A stretch of DNA of 64,000 nt from Cryptomeria japonica (GCF_030272615.1 NC_081412.1:547740488-547804487); one strand, 5' to 3'; positions 44,845 through 56,964 are shown, counted from the first letter of the stretch. Program-made: numbers and translations. The notes: generated from the sequence alone by a model not told the origin.

Positions 44845-47800
44845 ATGGCTTCCTCCTTTGCTCCTGAATTCATTGCAAACCCTACAGTTGTTGAAGTGGT
44901 TAAACACCCTAGGCCCGTATTCAAGATCATACCCAAAGTAGCAAAGCAGGATGATACCCTAAGTGCATTCTCTAAAATCCCTAAAGGAGTTGCTTATGCA
45001 GAAGACCCTAGGATATACATACATTGTCATATTGAGGAACTAGGTGCTCATGAAATCATGAATATGTATAAGACTGTCATTTGTGATGAGAATGGTGTTG
45101 TGAAACCAGAACATAAAATCATTGAAACCCTAGGTTTTGTGGAAATACTTGATATTTCAGATTTCCCTAAGGAAGTTGTGAGGATTGTACTCAGTAGAGT
45201 TCATGGAGAATTATTTTGGCTTGATTCTATCCATAAGATCACTAGAAAAGTAGTAAAGGCAGTGACTGGCTTACCTTCCACCGGTAGCAGGCCTGACAAA
45301 ACTAAGAAAGTTCCAAATAACACTGTGATGACATTAACTAGTGCAACCCATGACAGTAGATCCTTGAGAGTCAATGATGTGAAAGACATAAATGTTAGAT
45401 TCATTAGCATGATACTAGGATACAAAACTACACATGCTAACAGATTGAACTCTATTTTTAGTTTATGTATCAAGAGTGCTTATGATATGGTGAACAGTAA
45501 TGCTAAAATAGATATATGTGAATGGTTGAAGGATGAATTGATTGACAACTTGAAGAAAATTATAGGTGATACGAAAGGTACTTTCAGATTTGGTAATCTA
45601 CTTGTGTGCCTAATGCTATATATTAAAAAAGAAGTTCCCGGTATAGGCAGGAAAGATTTTTGTTTTGACATACTAGTAGGTAAACAACTATTGGATATCT
45701 TTACCGGCATGGGAACTGATAGGGAAAACAATATAATTGAATATTTCCAAGCATTTAAGGCTAGAATGAAAACAAGGGAAAGGCTACCTCAAGACATTAT
45801 TGACAAATATCAGAAAGAAATTTGTTTTGTTATTAAGAAAGATGAAATCTAGATGGAGGCAGTGGTTCCTAGAACTGTTTGGGTGACAGAAATGGGTTAC
45901 GAGGCTGATGTAAACATAATCGAGACATATGCTAAAGCCCTACTTGAAGTCCCTAGAGAACCTGAAGAGAAAATATTTGGTAGTGTTGAAACCATTGAAA
46001 GAAAAGTACAAACACTTAAATGAAGGAAGAAAAGAGAGTAATATATCAGGAAAGCAACTGAACAAGTGAAAGAGATCAAGGAAAATGTATTGAATATCAC
46101 CGGTATTAAAGAAAGTGACTTGGAAGGGTTACAACCAGAAGCTCACCTCTCACCGGTTGGAACTTCATCTGATAGTGAAATCCCAGCTGAGTTTAAGAGA
46201 GTAGAAAGTAAAAGAAAACCTTCACTGGCACCCTCTCCTACACCGAAGGAAACAACAAGCAGTAAGGCCCCCAGCAAAGAAAATGACACCAAGGAAGAAG
46301 AAGGAAAAATAGGTTATTCCTCCTTTAGACAATATTTTGAATGAAATAACGGATGATGGAAACTTGTCTAATGTCAGTAAACTATATGATACTTTTTCAA
46401 ATGAGGAAAAGAAAAGCATATAAAATAGTATCATTCTACACCTAGATATCTATAAGAAATTTTTTATAGAGGTTGTAGATGATCTGTCCAGTGACTTGTA
46501 TAGATGACTTGATGCTAAGAGACTAGCTATTATGGAATTGGATAAGAAAATAAAAGTTGAAAAGCTACTTGTTGTACACCCTATTAAATTAGTAGAAGAA
46601 ATTGATGAGTTAATAAGTGAGGCTAACAGGACAGTATTTTCCAGTGGTCACCGGCATGTATCCTTAATGGTGGGAAGAGTTAATGAAATCATTGAAGAGA
46701 TAGTAGATAAATGGGATATCTTCTTTGTGGAGAAAGAGAAGCAAGAAGAACTCAATAGACCAAAAACATTTAAGGTATATCAAAAGGATAAGGAGAAAGG
46801 TAAAGGCAAGGTAGGTGGACTACCCAACATAAAATTAATAGACAATTTTCCACCACCTCCTTCTATTACTCCACCAATTGAAATTGTTGACACACCGGCA
46901 ACTAAGGATACAAATCTTGATTCTGAAGTTCTATACACAATGAATATCGATACACAAGTGGTCAATATTGTGGTTGATAAGGAAACCATTGGTGAGAAGA
47001 AACATGTGGCTACTAAAACATCGGTTGACAATATTGCAGTTGAAACACCAGTTGATAATGTTGAGATTGGGGTTGGGATACACCTTGAGAAAATTGAACA
47101 ATCAGTTGATCCCCTGGTTACTAGAATGGATACTAACAATACATTTAATGCAAACATTGAAAAACCTGCAGAGTTAGAGAAACCGGCTAATAACACAGAG
47201 AAACCAATTGAGATACCGGTAGTGGACAGTAAAAAAGTGCATACTAAGAAACCGGTAGTGAATACTACTGAGACATCATCATAGAAGCCGGTAGTAGAGA
47301 GCACAATGAAACCCACTAAGGTACAAGTTGAGAAACAGGAAGAGAAAAAGGTTGAGTCACAGGTTCATGCAGAGACAATGTCACCAGCAACAGCTGAGAA
47401 GCCTAAACCTTTGTTGATAGAAATGCAGACACAAACTGGCCTACCAGAGGTCAATACAAGCAAAGAGGTTACTCACACCGGCGGAATGTAGATTGTTAAG
47501 ATAGTTGGACAATCATCTGGTTCTTCCATGACATAATTCAGACCAACTAATGTGACAGAAGTATTATTAGATTCAATTAAGAAAATCACAGAGTGTAATG
47601 CACTAGCATATAAGGCTATTGATGACACCATTCTTATTCTAAAATTGATTGCACCCAAGTGCAATGTGGACAATAAAGATTCTTTAAGTCAATGAGACAC
47701 ATTGTCTAAGTATATCATCAGTAACATATTGACAGTTGACCAAATAAATGAGGAGAAATTTAGAGATAAAATGCATAAGTAAAAGGAGAAATTCTTTGAT

Positions 47801-48310
47801 GTGACAATAAAGAAGTGCATGGGACATATTGACACACTCCTACCAGCACTAAGAAAAACAATAATGGAGTTTAAGGAATTGTACAGAGACACATGCAAGA
47901 CTAATATTTTGACAGTGGATATAGACAAGAAGATCAGTAATGTGCAGAAAGAAATAAATGATATAGCTGAAAACATCATTGGTTCACCTGAACCAATATC
48001 AGTTATAGAGCAGAAGATAGTTGAATTTGAAGAAAAACTTGATAAATTGGAGAAGGAAAAGGAAAGAATAAAAGGAAAGGCAAAAGATCTAAAATGTAGA
48101 CTCGGTCCCAAATTGGATTACCTCATCTCTTTGAGGAAAGAGATATCAGAGGCACTTGTTCAAGGACTAAAGACACCGGAAGAGAAAATGTATCACCTCA
48201 CCGGTACCATTCAAAGAACAGAGGCAGCGTTGAAGGACAGTGATAGGTTCACTAAGAGCCTGAATTTTGTATTAGCAGACCTTTTTCAGATTGTAACCAA
48301 CCGGTTATAG
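44845..48310 (+). pseudogene. long second ORF of element B (~1,150 codons), function unknown
   Basis: The start is ATG 44845 (MASSFAPEFIANPTVVEVV). The first 335 codons are open, with PRIYIHCHIEELGAHEIMN, FVEILDISDFPKEVVRIVLS, GELFWLDSIHKITRKVV and KGTFRFGNLLVCLMLYIKK. After a stop at 45850 the frame continues to 46344, shifts once near 46310, and runs on through about six stops to 48310. The middle (46750-47490) is rich in Pro, Thr, Val and Lys and probably disordered. The last 170 codons (47801-48310) are strongly helical (ISVIEQKIVEFEEKLDKLEK). It is collinear with element A 26185-29412. I see no enzyme motif. Conservation between two elements with different LTRs implies a selected role in the element life cycle. 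Confidence 0.7.
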
Positions 48311-48522
48311 GGTTCTAGCTGATAACTACACTCAATTGACATTTTGACAACCTTTGTCCTTGATGTCAAAGGGGGAGTAGTAGAGAAGAGGAAAATCCAA
48401 TGACTTAGAGATCATCTTCTCAGGGGGAGCACACAGTTTTGGTAAGATTTTTGGACTTTAAATTTTGAATATAATTTTAAATTTTTCTCATGGGTGTTGC
48501 CATCAATGCCAAAGGGGGATAT
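48311..48522 (+). other. 3' noncoding region and polypurine tract of element B
   Basis: Tracts AAAGGGGGAG (about 48367), CAGGGGGAGC (about 48421) and AAAGGGGGAT (48511-48520) are present. GTTGCCATCAATG (48496-48508) is perfectly complementary to 48573-48585 inside the LTR. Confidence 0.75.
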
Positions 48523-49284
48523 TGTTGGCATTTCACACTCCAATGAGAATTGTAGATGATTGAAGGTATTGTCATTGATGGCAACCTTGCAATCCTATGG
48601 CACCAGCAGACACTGGCACTGGCAGATAGTTCACCGATGGCGACAAAGATGATTACCGGCACCCCAACCAATAGGATTTAAATTATTGCATATTGCATTT
48701 AATTGTAATATCTTTTTGTAAGCCGACAAGGCATATTGTAATAAGAATCATATATAAGTATGAGATCTTGTAGAACATTTAAGATGTGGACACGGGAAGA
48801 TTATTGCAGAAGTAATATGTGAATATTAAGACAGATTTTGGAGTAAGGTTTATGGTTGTTGTATGAGCTTAAACCGGTCTGGCATAGCAGATGCTAAACT
48901 AAAGCAATACATTATATTGGATTTCCATAATCCATTTTTGTAAGTCAGTGAGACTTCCTTTTGTAATTAAGTAGTGAGATTTAGATAGTTGGCCTTCCTG
49001 CATGTGCAGGCCCCTATTGTAAGTAATATCCATTCATTGGATAGTGAGTGAATATTATGGGTCACAAATCCCACCGAGGTTTTTCCCACACCGGGTTTCC
49101 TCGTTAAAAATCTTGTGTTATGGTGTGCTTTCTATGTTGTGTTTATTGTTCATATTTACTGCATTAATTCTTTCTTACCGGTACACTATTTTGGAATACA
49201 ATTTATTTAATAAGGTCAAAAAATCTATAAACCTGTTAGATACTGATTCACCCCCCCCTCTTAGCATCTTTGGGAATCCTAACA
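48523..49284 (+). repeat. 3' LTR of element B
   Basis: It starts TGTTGGCATTTCACACTCC and ends GGGAATCCTAACA. It is very similar to the 5' LTR, with a small indel near 48620, so element B is younger than element A. Confidence 0.93.
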
Positions 49285-49574
49285 TATTTCTCAATTCTAG
49301 CACACCTCTTGGATTCAATCCATAGACAACTTGGAAAGAGCTCCTTTTGGTACTCCTATTCACAGAATCATTATAGGCATATTCTTCTTGGGAGATGATC
49401 GAATCCCACTTTTCACCATATTTCTTGGTGAGGCACCTTAACAAATTTTTGAGTGACCTATTGACCACTTATGTTGGCCATCCATTTGGGGATGATAAGT
49501 TTAACTAAAAGACAATTTTGTGCCTAACTTCCTCTATAAAGTCCTCCAAAAATGTCCTACAAATTTTACATCTC
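49285..49574 (-). pseudogene. gypsy integrase, middle fragment
   Basis: Between the two insertions the minus strand encodes the rest of the integrase core. HDRDVKF-like sequence lies next to 49574, then VNRSLKNLLRCLTKKYGEKW (49468 downwards) and a block with SSFQVVYGLNPRGVLELRN. These words follow directly on the fragment ending at 51010 and precede the one starting at 42614. Confidence 0.85.
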
Positions 49575-49579
49575 TATCA

Positions 49580-51004
49580 TGATGAATAATGATGAACAGA
49601 AGATACCCTAACTGGTACTGAGAGGGGGGGTGAATTAGTACATACAAAAACTTTCCCACAATCTTATCAAGCTAAAAAAATACTAACCGGTTGTCTTCAT
49701 CACTGAAATTAACCATGGCAATATCGGTTAAACACAATAAGACTTCAGACAACATAAACTGATAAGTCTGAACACTTTAAATACATTCAATACTTGATAA
49801 CAACTTCACCCATAAACATATGCATGTGGTGTATCACCAATACCATAACCATTAGCTCTACATGCATAATCACTTAAACAAAGAATCACATGAAAAATGC
49901 ACAACACATGACACACAGATTTTTCAACGTGGAAAACCAAATGGGAAAAACCATGGTGGGGATGAATACTCACAAGCTTGTTTTGAACTCTTTTGAAGCT
50001 CGCTCTATTAGGAGCCTAGTCCGGTTAAAGACTTTACAAAAAGGTTCTGCTAGGAACCGATCTTGTTAAAGATCGCCCATTTAAGGGATGGCTATATACC
50101 CTGTTAAAGGTTGAAACCCTATTAAAGGTTACCTTGCTAGAGGATTTAAAGAACTCAATAAACTTGAGTCACCTGGTTAGAGGATTTACAGTAAGCCTGT
50201 TAAAGCTACCCGATAAAGGGATTTTCCAACTGTTGAAATGGTTAGAAGACAATAGGTAAAAACTCTGATCTGATAATAGCACTACATGCCAAGGCAGATC
50301 CTTTTTAGTTCCTCTACTTCTACAATCACACTCTGCATTTTTCTCTAACTAGTCTGGCAAGTATCTCATCACTTGGATACACACACAACATTTTCCAACA
50401 ATTTACAATAACAAACATCATCAACCTTATAGACAACAATTAGGTTGGTAGCATAAACTTTAAACCCTAAGCATCTTAGGTTTACAATACAAGCGGTCCA
50501 ATCCTAACCATCCAAACACTTTGCATAGAGAAATACAATTTCAAACAGATCACAAGACAATCTGCATCGTCCATTCTTCACCGCACATAGAAATCAGTAA
50601 CTAATCATGCTTTCTTCTCATACCGCCAAGAAGAATTTTTATTCCTGAGGTAGACATTTAATGCAGTCGATCTTCTCATGCAAGGTCCTCAAGGAAATCC
50701 TTCACGTGCACAAAGTTGATGTGGCACCTCGATCTCATCCTCATCTCTTAGCTAACTCATCACAGAATATCATCGGTTGCATCGCACAAGCTGGATTTCC
50801 AAACCGGAAACCCTAGAGCTGAGACTACCAACCGGTAGTCACACTTAGTGAAACCCCGACACTGGTTCACTACATCTCTTCATACCTCTCCATACTAGTT
50901 CACCAACTTCTTCCAATCTGCATACCAGTTCACTTACACTTATTGACATCAATGACAACATACATTATCATCATATCAACATGTCGGTTCATCATATGCC
51001 AACA
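49580..51004 (-). mobile_element. solo copia LTR nested in gypsy integrase
   Basis: On the minus strand it starts TGTTGGCATATGATGAACCG at 51004 and carries the C-tract signature (plus strand GAGGGGGGGGTGAATTAG near 49620). It ends CA at 49580. The flanks TATCA (49575-49579) and TATCC (51005-51009) are a 5-bp duplication with one change. The gypsy integrase reads through if it is removed. No internal region is present. Confidence 0.85.
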
Positions 51005-51009
51005 TATCC

Positions 51010-53002
51010 AACACAATGGTCAAGGGTAAACCGTGTATTCTCACAACTTCATTAAAGAAAAGGTTTGCAACATATGTAGCATCACTTGTGCTCTTGCATG
51101 GCAAAAAATGTGTCATCTTGCTAAACCTTACAACAACCACAAAAACATTGTCAAAACCTTTTTGAGTTCTTGGAAAACCCATCACAAAATCCATGCTCAC
51201 ACTTTCCCAAATTCTTGAAGCAATGGGCAATGGTTGGTATAGTCCTGCATTTGTTGTTGTCCCTTTGGCCTTTTGACACACCACACATGAATCCACAAAT
51301 TTTCTTTTTTGACATCTATCTACAATTTAGGCCAGTGTTAAAATATCCTCACCAACTCAAGAGTTTTGACTAATCCAATGTGTCCTCCCATACAACCACT
51401 ATGCTTCTCCTTAATTATGTTATCCCTCATTGAACATTTAGGAATGCATAACTGGCATCCTTTGAAAATAAGACCATCTTGAATCAAATAATCATAATAC
51501 TCTAAATGATACCAGGTACCAAACTCAGTGCGCACCTTGTAGATGTCTTTGAAATCTTCATCTGTAGCATACATACCCTTGAGGGAATCAACTCCTACAC
51601 TCTCCAACTTGATTTATGAAACTGTTAGTGCCTTCCTACTAAGAGCATCTTAAACTTTGTTTGAGACACCTTTCTTGTGTTTGATTGTAAAGGTGTAGGC
51701 CTGAATGGACTCAACCCACTTCATATGCCTATGGATCAATTTCTCTTGACCATTTAGGAAGCTTAGTACCTGATTATCTGTATACACCACAAACTCTTTG
51801 GGAAGCAAATAATGCCTCCACTTCTTTAGTGCATGAACTAATGCATACATCTCCAAATCATAGGATGAATATTTCTTCTTAGCGCCATTCAATTTTTCAC
51901 TAAAAAATGCAATTGGCCTACCTTCCTGACTAAGTACTACACCTATTGCCAAATGACTTGCATCACATTCAATCTAAAAGATTTTGTCAAAATTAGGTAA
52001 GGTAAGAACTGGTTCTTGTGATACCTTTTTCTTCAACATTTAAAATGCTTGATCTGCCTCCTTGGTCCATGCAAATTTGCACTTTTGTCCACCCCTGATG
52101 GTCTCTAACATGGGAGCAAAAATTTGGCTAAAATTCCTGATAAACTTCCTATAAAAGGTAGCTAGGCCATGAAAACTCCTTACATCACCAATTGTTCTAG
52201 GAGTTGGCCATGTGAGAATGGCATTCACTTTATCAGCATCCATTTTCAGATTTCCTCTAGAAATCACAAACCCAAGGTAAGTTAGTTCTTCCTGCAAAAA
52301 CACACACTTTTCCATGTTTATCATTAGTTTCTCTTCATTCAACCTTCTCAAGACCATATCCAAATGTTTTAGGTGCTCCTACTTTGTCTTTCTAAACACT
52401 AGGATGTCATCTAGATACACTGTGACAAACTTACCAATGAACTCCTTCAACACCTCATTCATGAGTCTCATGAAAGTGCTAGGAGCATTTGACAACCCAA
52501 ATGGTATAACCCTCCATTCACACAATCCTTTGTTTGTTTTAAAAGTAGTTTTCCATTCATCACCGGCTCTAATCCTTATTTGGTGATAACCACTTTTTAA
52601 ATCAATCTTGGAATAATACCTTGCACCTCCTAAACAATCAAGCAAATATTCTAATCTAGGCATAGGGAATCTATACCTGATCATTATCTTGTTAATAACT
52701 TGAGAATTAGTGCACAATCTCCATGTTCCCTCCTTCTTTGGTGTTAAGATAGTCGGGACTGTACAAGGGCTCAAGATCTTCTCTATCAAACCTTTATCAA
52801 GAAACTCTTGAATCTGCCTTGCAACTTCCTCATTTTGTTGGGGAGTCATTTTGTAGGTTGTCTTGTTTGGTAAGGTGGCATCATGAATGAAATCAATGTA
52901 ATGGCTTATCTCCCTTATTGGTGGTAGGGTTCTTGGCAACTCTTCTGCAACTATGTCCTTTGATTTGCTCAACATTTCTTCCACCTCCTCAGGGACTATC
53001 AC
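51010..53002 (-). pseudogene. gypsy pol: reverse transcriptase, RNase H and integrase start
   Basis: RT (53002 to about 52040) shows IDLKSGYHQIRI, WRVIPFGLSNAPSTFMRLMN and the catalytic YLDD of VYLDDILVF near 52410. A stop at 52379 and another near 52037 interrupt it. RNase H (51952-51650) has ECDASHLAIGVVLSQEG and KWRHYLLPKEFVVYTDNQ. Integrase begins with a zinc-binding region (KEHSGCMGGHIG...CVVCQKA, two His and two Cys). It then has the core start SVSMDFVMGFPRTQKG and continues to LPLTIV, where the solo LTR interrupts at 51004. The order RT, RNase H, integrase is the Ty3-gypsy order. Confidence 0.93.
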
Positions 53003-53011
53003 CCTTTTCTT

Positions 53012-53773
53012 TTATACTTTGCCATCTGAAATGGGCTCTTCTTTTTGCCTTGCTACTGACATCACTACAAAATAAGGTGTTCCCTCTTCCTTTATTGCCT
53101 TGAGGAACACTTTTCCTTCCATTATCATGATCTTGGCCTCCTTCTCCTTCTGATCCTCACTGTTCTTAGGCAGGGGTATCAATTCAATCATCTTTTCATC
53201 TTTGGTGATGGAGTAGGTGTTCTTATGTCCATCATGACGGGCCTTGAGGTCATATTGCCATGGTCTCCCAAAAAGAAGATGACAGGCATCCATCTCAACA
53301 ATATTAAATAGGATTTTGTCCTTGTATGCTCCTATCTTAAATTCAACCCATGATTGCTTTTCTACCAAGGTATGTTTTCCTTTAGTAAGCCAAGAAACTT
53401 TATATGGAAATGGATGATGAATTCTTCTCAATTTTAGTTTCTCTACCATTTCTAAGGATACTAAATTTACAGTTGAACCTAAATCTATTATAACCTTACA
53501 TACCTTGCCTCCTTCTTTGCATGTGGTCCAAAAGAGTGTTTTTCTTTGTGGAGGTTCAGTATTGCTTGGTACCTTCAACAATGTTCTCCTCATCATCAAG
53601 GCTTCTCCTCTCTTTGGAAGTCCATAGGAATCAGGTGAATTGACACTCTGACAATCAGTGTCTTGAATCAAATGTTTTCTCCTCTCTCCTTGGGAGCTTG
53701 ATATGGTCTTCTCGGGGAACTTAGCTGCGGTATGACCTACTTGATTGCAGTTGTAGCATCTAAAAGGATTCAA
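53012..53773 (-). pseudogene. gypsy gag zinc knuckle and aspartic protease region
   Basis: The frame begins with NPFRCYNCNQVGHTAAKF, a zinc knuckle whose last Cys is Phe. After a linker comes the protease motif VIIDLGSTVNLVS. It fits the retroviral-type D-x-G-S/T pattern in altered form, with Leu where Ser or Gly is usual. Downstream MDACHLLFGRPWQYDLKARH is the conserved gypsy block after the protease. A TAA near 53012 separates it from RT. Confidence 0.88.
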
Positions 53774-54708
53774 GCTCCTTCCACCAAATCTACATCTATG
53801 GTTGGGTCTTCTTCCTCTGAAACCCCCTCTTGTGTTACCATCTCCATGTTGACTTTCTTGATTAGCCTCTCCTTATGGCCTATGACTCTGTCCTCTACCA
53901 TTCATTAGGCCTCTTCCTTTGAAGTTCCTACCCCCTCTACCTTTGTTATTCTGATCATTCTTTCTCTTTAGCTTCTCCTCTACTCTTAGTGATAATTGAA
54001 AGCACTTGTTCACTATCTTTGGTGCTAGTATGTTGATCTCATCTTGGATACTATATTTTAATCCACTAAGATATCTTGCCACTTTCTCCATTTCCTCCTC
54101 ATGGTGTTTGGTCCTTAGACTCAGCCTATAGAACTCCTCGGTATATGTACACACATCAAGGTCTTTTTGCCTCAAACCTTGCAACTTCTTGTAGGCTTGG
54201 AATTCATAATCTACCAGGATGAATTGTGCCTTCACTTTCGCCAACGTTCTATCCCATGAGGTTATCATACCTCTAAATTCCTTCACCCTCTCACCTTGGA
54301 AGTAATTCCACCAAGTAAGCATTGATCCTTTCATCTTGGACTTAGCAAAGATAACCTTCTTATTCTCAGGGGTCTCTTTGCATTCAAAATGGTTGTTTAG
54401 TGCCTCAATCCAATCCATCATTTCTTCTACATTCATTTTCCCACCAAACATAGGGATGTCATCTTTACCTAATGAGGATTCTCTGCCAATGGACTTTAGG
54501 ACTTCAACAAATTCTCTCTAATCTACAGGTAACTCAGCTTCCTTCCTTGGGGTCTCTTCTTCTCCCCTTGTTCTTCTTCTTCATCAAAGTCACATTCACC
54601 CTCCTTTCTTTTGCCTTTGGCCTTCTCTAACTCCCTCACTCTATTTTCAAACATCTCTTCAAATAGCTTCTTGATGGCATCTTGAGCTTTCATGGACATA
54701 CACCACAA
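53774..54708 (-). pseudogene. gypsy gag
   Basis: The N-terminal part (54708-54523) is acidic and basic (ECDFDEEEEQGEKKRPQGR) and ends in a stop. The capsid-like part (54451-53873) has MTWWNYFQ-type sequence (MLTWWNYFQGERVKEF), the retrotransposon gag region around AYKKLQGLRQKDLDVCTYTE, and a Gly/Arg-rich RNA-binding end (GRGGRNFKGRGLMNGRG). A stop separates it from the knuckle at 53773. The protein would package element RNA. Confidence 0.88.
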
Positions 54709-54736
54709 ATCACTTTCCCCAAGCGATCCAACTCAT

Positions 54737-54748
54737 GCTCTAATACCA
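54737..54748 (-). other. primer binding site of the gypsy element
   Basis: On the minus strand TGGTATTAGAGC lies a few bases inside the 5' LTR. It matches the methionine initiator primer motif with one change. Confidence 0.75.
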
Positions 54749-54751
54749 ATA

Positions 54752-56300
54752 TGATGCAGAGCCAGGCAACAAACTAGGTGAAAACCTACTCTCACCCACA
54801 ACTATTATGTCCAAAATAAGTTCTTTTGTTTGTTCAAAGTTTGAAAAACACACCTATCAAATTCTCAACTCACACAACAATTTGACCAGATCCATACTGG
54901 TTTAGTCTCTTCTGGTACCGGTATGATGAAAACACTCTACCCTTGTGTGAATGGCAAAAAATCTTCTTGTACCGGTGGGATGGAAACCTATTGGATTTTG
55001 TCTATTGGTGGTCCAACCAACACAAAACACCCATAAGATCTAGCTATCAGATGTGTTAGGGAATACTTGTCTCACAACTATCCTATTCTCTAGTAGCCCT
55101 ACCGGTTGAGTTTTCCAAACACAACTTAACAAAAATCCAAAGGAAAAGATAAACTAAAGGTAGATTCAGATACCCTTTATCTAGTTACACAATTCCTTAA
55201 ATTCTTAGACTCTAAACACAATTTTAAAGGTTTGTATCTTTACTGCCCTTCCAGACCTAATTAAGCCAATTAGGCCTAATTTACAAAGCAAGTACCCCTT
55301 GCATTAGTCCCCTGACTAAACCAATACTTCTTCAAGGTGGGGTAAGGTTTAAAACCACCAAATACAAGGTTTCAAGACTTTATCCCATCTTATTTATCTC
55401 ATGCAAGTGATTTCCACTTCTACAGTTCAGGCGGTCACATAGAGATGCCTGCCTAGGGTCAATTCAATCTCTTCAGGCTTGGATCCTCCCTGAAAACCAA
55501 CACCAAAATATTATGATACAATGGCACTTCTAACATTTTCCCACAATTTTTTTGGTCCTCTGGTGAAAATGTCAGATTAAGGGCATCTTTACAGTGAAAC
55601 CCTAGGTACCGGTACGGTTTGTGACCAGTCTGGTTAGATCTGGATGGATCCCTACAACCTGATTGTTATAAAACCTCAAAATTTATTCAAATGAAAGGTA
55701 AGAGACTTCCTTAGCTCATCCAATTGGTTTCAAACATCCACCAATCCATACTGATCAGAAATGAACAGCAAAAACACAGAATTTCAGAAAACTCCAAGTA
55801 TATTGTATTGCTCCAAACTCCAAAACATCATCAAATTTCATCAACTTTAACAACTACACCAAAAAAAACCTAGAATCAATCCAAGTGGGCATAATATAGC
55901 CTCCCTAATGATTTCCAACCACTTTTCAAACTTTGGAACCGTTGGAGGATTAGTTATCACTTTTTACAACATTTTGCAATGACAACAAAAGTTGTCAACT
56001 TGCACTTTTTAAATTTGGCAACTCCAAGGTGTATTCGACCTATTCCAAGGATTGGTCTGATGTTTCTAGGACCAATATTTATTTGGCTGACTCATGCCTA
56101 GACTCCTACTGACCCACATGGTCATTTATCCATGGTGGCTTATAAAATGCAACCATAACAATGCCTTACATCAATTGGGTCTTATTGACTCACAAAACTA
56201 TCAACCAATTACAAATGATCATTTTCACCTCATGGGTGATATTAGGCTATTTTAGACTTCATTTGTGTCTTCATTTGTGTCTTTGGGTGCTCCTACACCA
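54752..56300 (-). repeat. 5' LTR of the gypsy element
   Basis: On the plus strand it runs from TGATGCAGAGCC to CCTACACCA. 1,549 bp against 1,514 bp for the partner, which lacks several short blocks. Outside it lies CTATT. Confidence 0.93.
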
Positions 56301-56913
56301 CTATTTTTGGACAACATTAGCATAGTAAACTTTAATTTTCTTTACAAATGCCTTGACAGTCCTCACAGACACATGTCTACCATTTTTTTAATAACTTTTG
56401 ATATACTTGACCAAATTCAAAATAAATTACATATTATTGTTCTACACTAGATTCTATACACTTAAAAAACAAAAAAGTTTGCATTTTCGATTATTTTGAT
56501 GCAAGTTATACCCAGCGCATGAACAGGTACCAAATTTTCAAGATGCTATCACTTCAAAAAATTGTAAAAAAAATAATAATCAACAGAAAATTACAAAAAA
56601 ATACACAACTTCTAGATCTCAATATTACCTATCATCCTACCAAAGTGTTTTGCAAATTGCTAAATCTAACTATATATTTTGTGTAGCGCATGAAAAATAG
56701 CTATGTTATGTTTCTCTGAAAAAATCAGGAACAATTTTTTGTGTGCGAGAGCTTTGACCCTCTTAATATTATCCAATTTTTAAAAACTTTAGTTTTTTAG
56801 AAAATGGATTCAGAGTACTACAAATCTTATTCTTTTCTCAACTCCTAGTTTTGAGTGCATGATCTTCAAATATCTCTTTGAAGTTCAGGTTTACCTATTT
56901 TCAAAATAAAAGT

Positions 56914-56960
56914 GGCCACTTATACCCACCTTTTTGTTCACCATCTTGGTGCACTTACCC
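56914..56960 (-). repeat. right terminal inverted repeat of DNA transposon 2
   Basis: Read inward it starts GGGTAAGTGCACCAAGATGG and continues to GGGTATAAGTGGCCAC. It matches the left end of DNA transposon 1. Confidence 0.88.
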
Positions 56961-56964
56961 AAAT

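Larger units (their letters stand above)
42615..49284 (+). mobile_element. LTR element B without pol, nested in gypsy integrase
   Basis: LTRs lie at 42615-43365 and 48523-49284, with a primer site after the first and a purine tract before the second. The interior repeats the layout of element A: coiled coil, four zinc knuckles, spacer, then one very long ORF. No pol motif is visible. Gypsy coding sequence resumes on both sides, proving insertion there. The flanking five bases (GAATT and TATTT) do not match well, so the duplication is decayed or the ends are slightly altered. Confidence 0.9.
40481..56300 (-). mobile_element. Ty3-gypsy element (chromovirus type), minus strand
   Basis: LTRs lie at 40481-41994 and 54752-56300. 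CTATT flanks both sides (40476-40480 and 56301-56305). Reading right to left it has a primer site, gag, protease, RT, RNase H, integrase and a chromodomain-like tail, which is the chromovirus order. It is split inside the integrase region by element B (42615-49284) and by a solo copia LTR (49580-51004). Without the inserts it is about 7.7 kb, a normal size. Confidence 0.95.
38592..56960 (-). mobile_element. DNA transposon 2, transposase-less, split by a nested gypsy element
   Basis: The left end GGGTAAGTGCACCAAGATGG (38592) and inverted right end (56960 inward) are identical for about 22 bp. AAAT lies outside both ends (38588-38591 and 56961-56964). Removing the gypsy insertion (40481-56300, CTATT duplications) leaves about 2.5 kb. 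That remnant has subterminal repeats and a GA tract but no transposase. It is inverted relative to DNA transposon 1: 40280-40480 plus 56301-56913 correspond to 5176-5960. It is a deletion derivative that would need a transposase in trans. Confidence 0.88.

Noticed and set aside
42610-49289. Target duplication for element B
   Set aside because: Flanking pentamers GAATT and TATTT match at only three positions, so I do not claim one; the insertion is supported by split gypsy coding instead.
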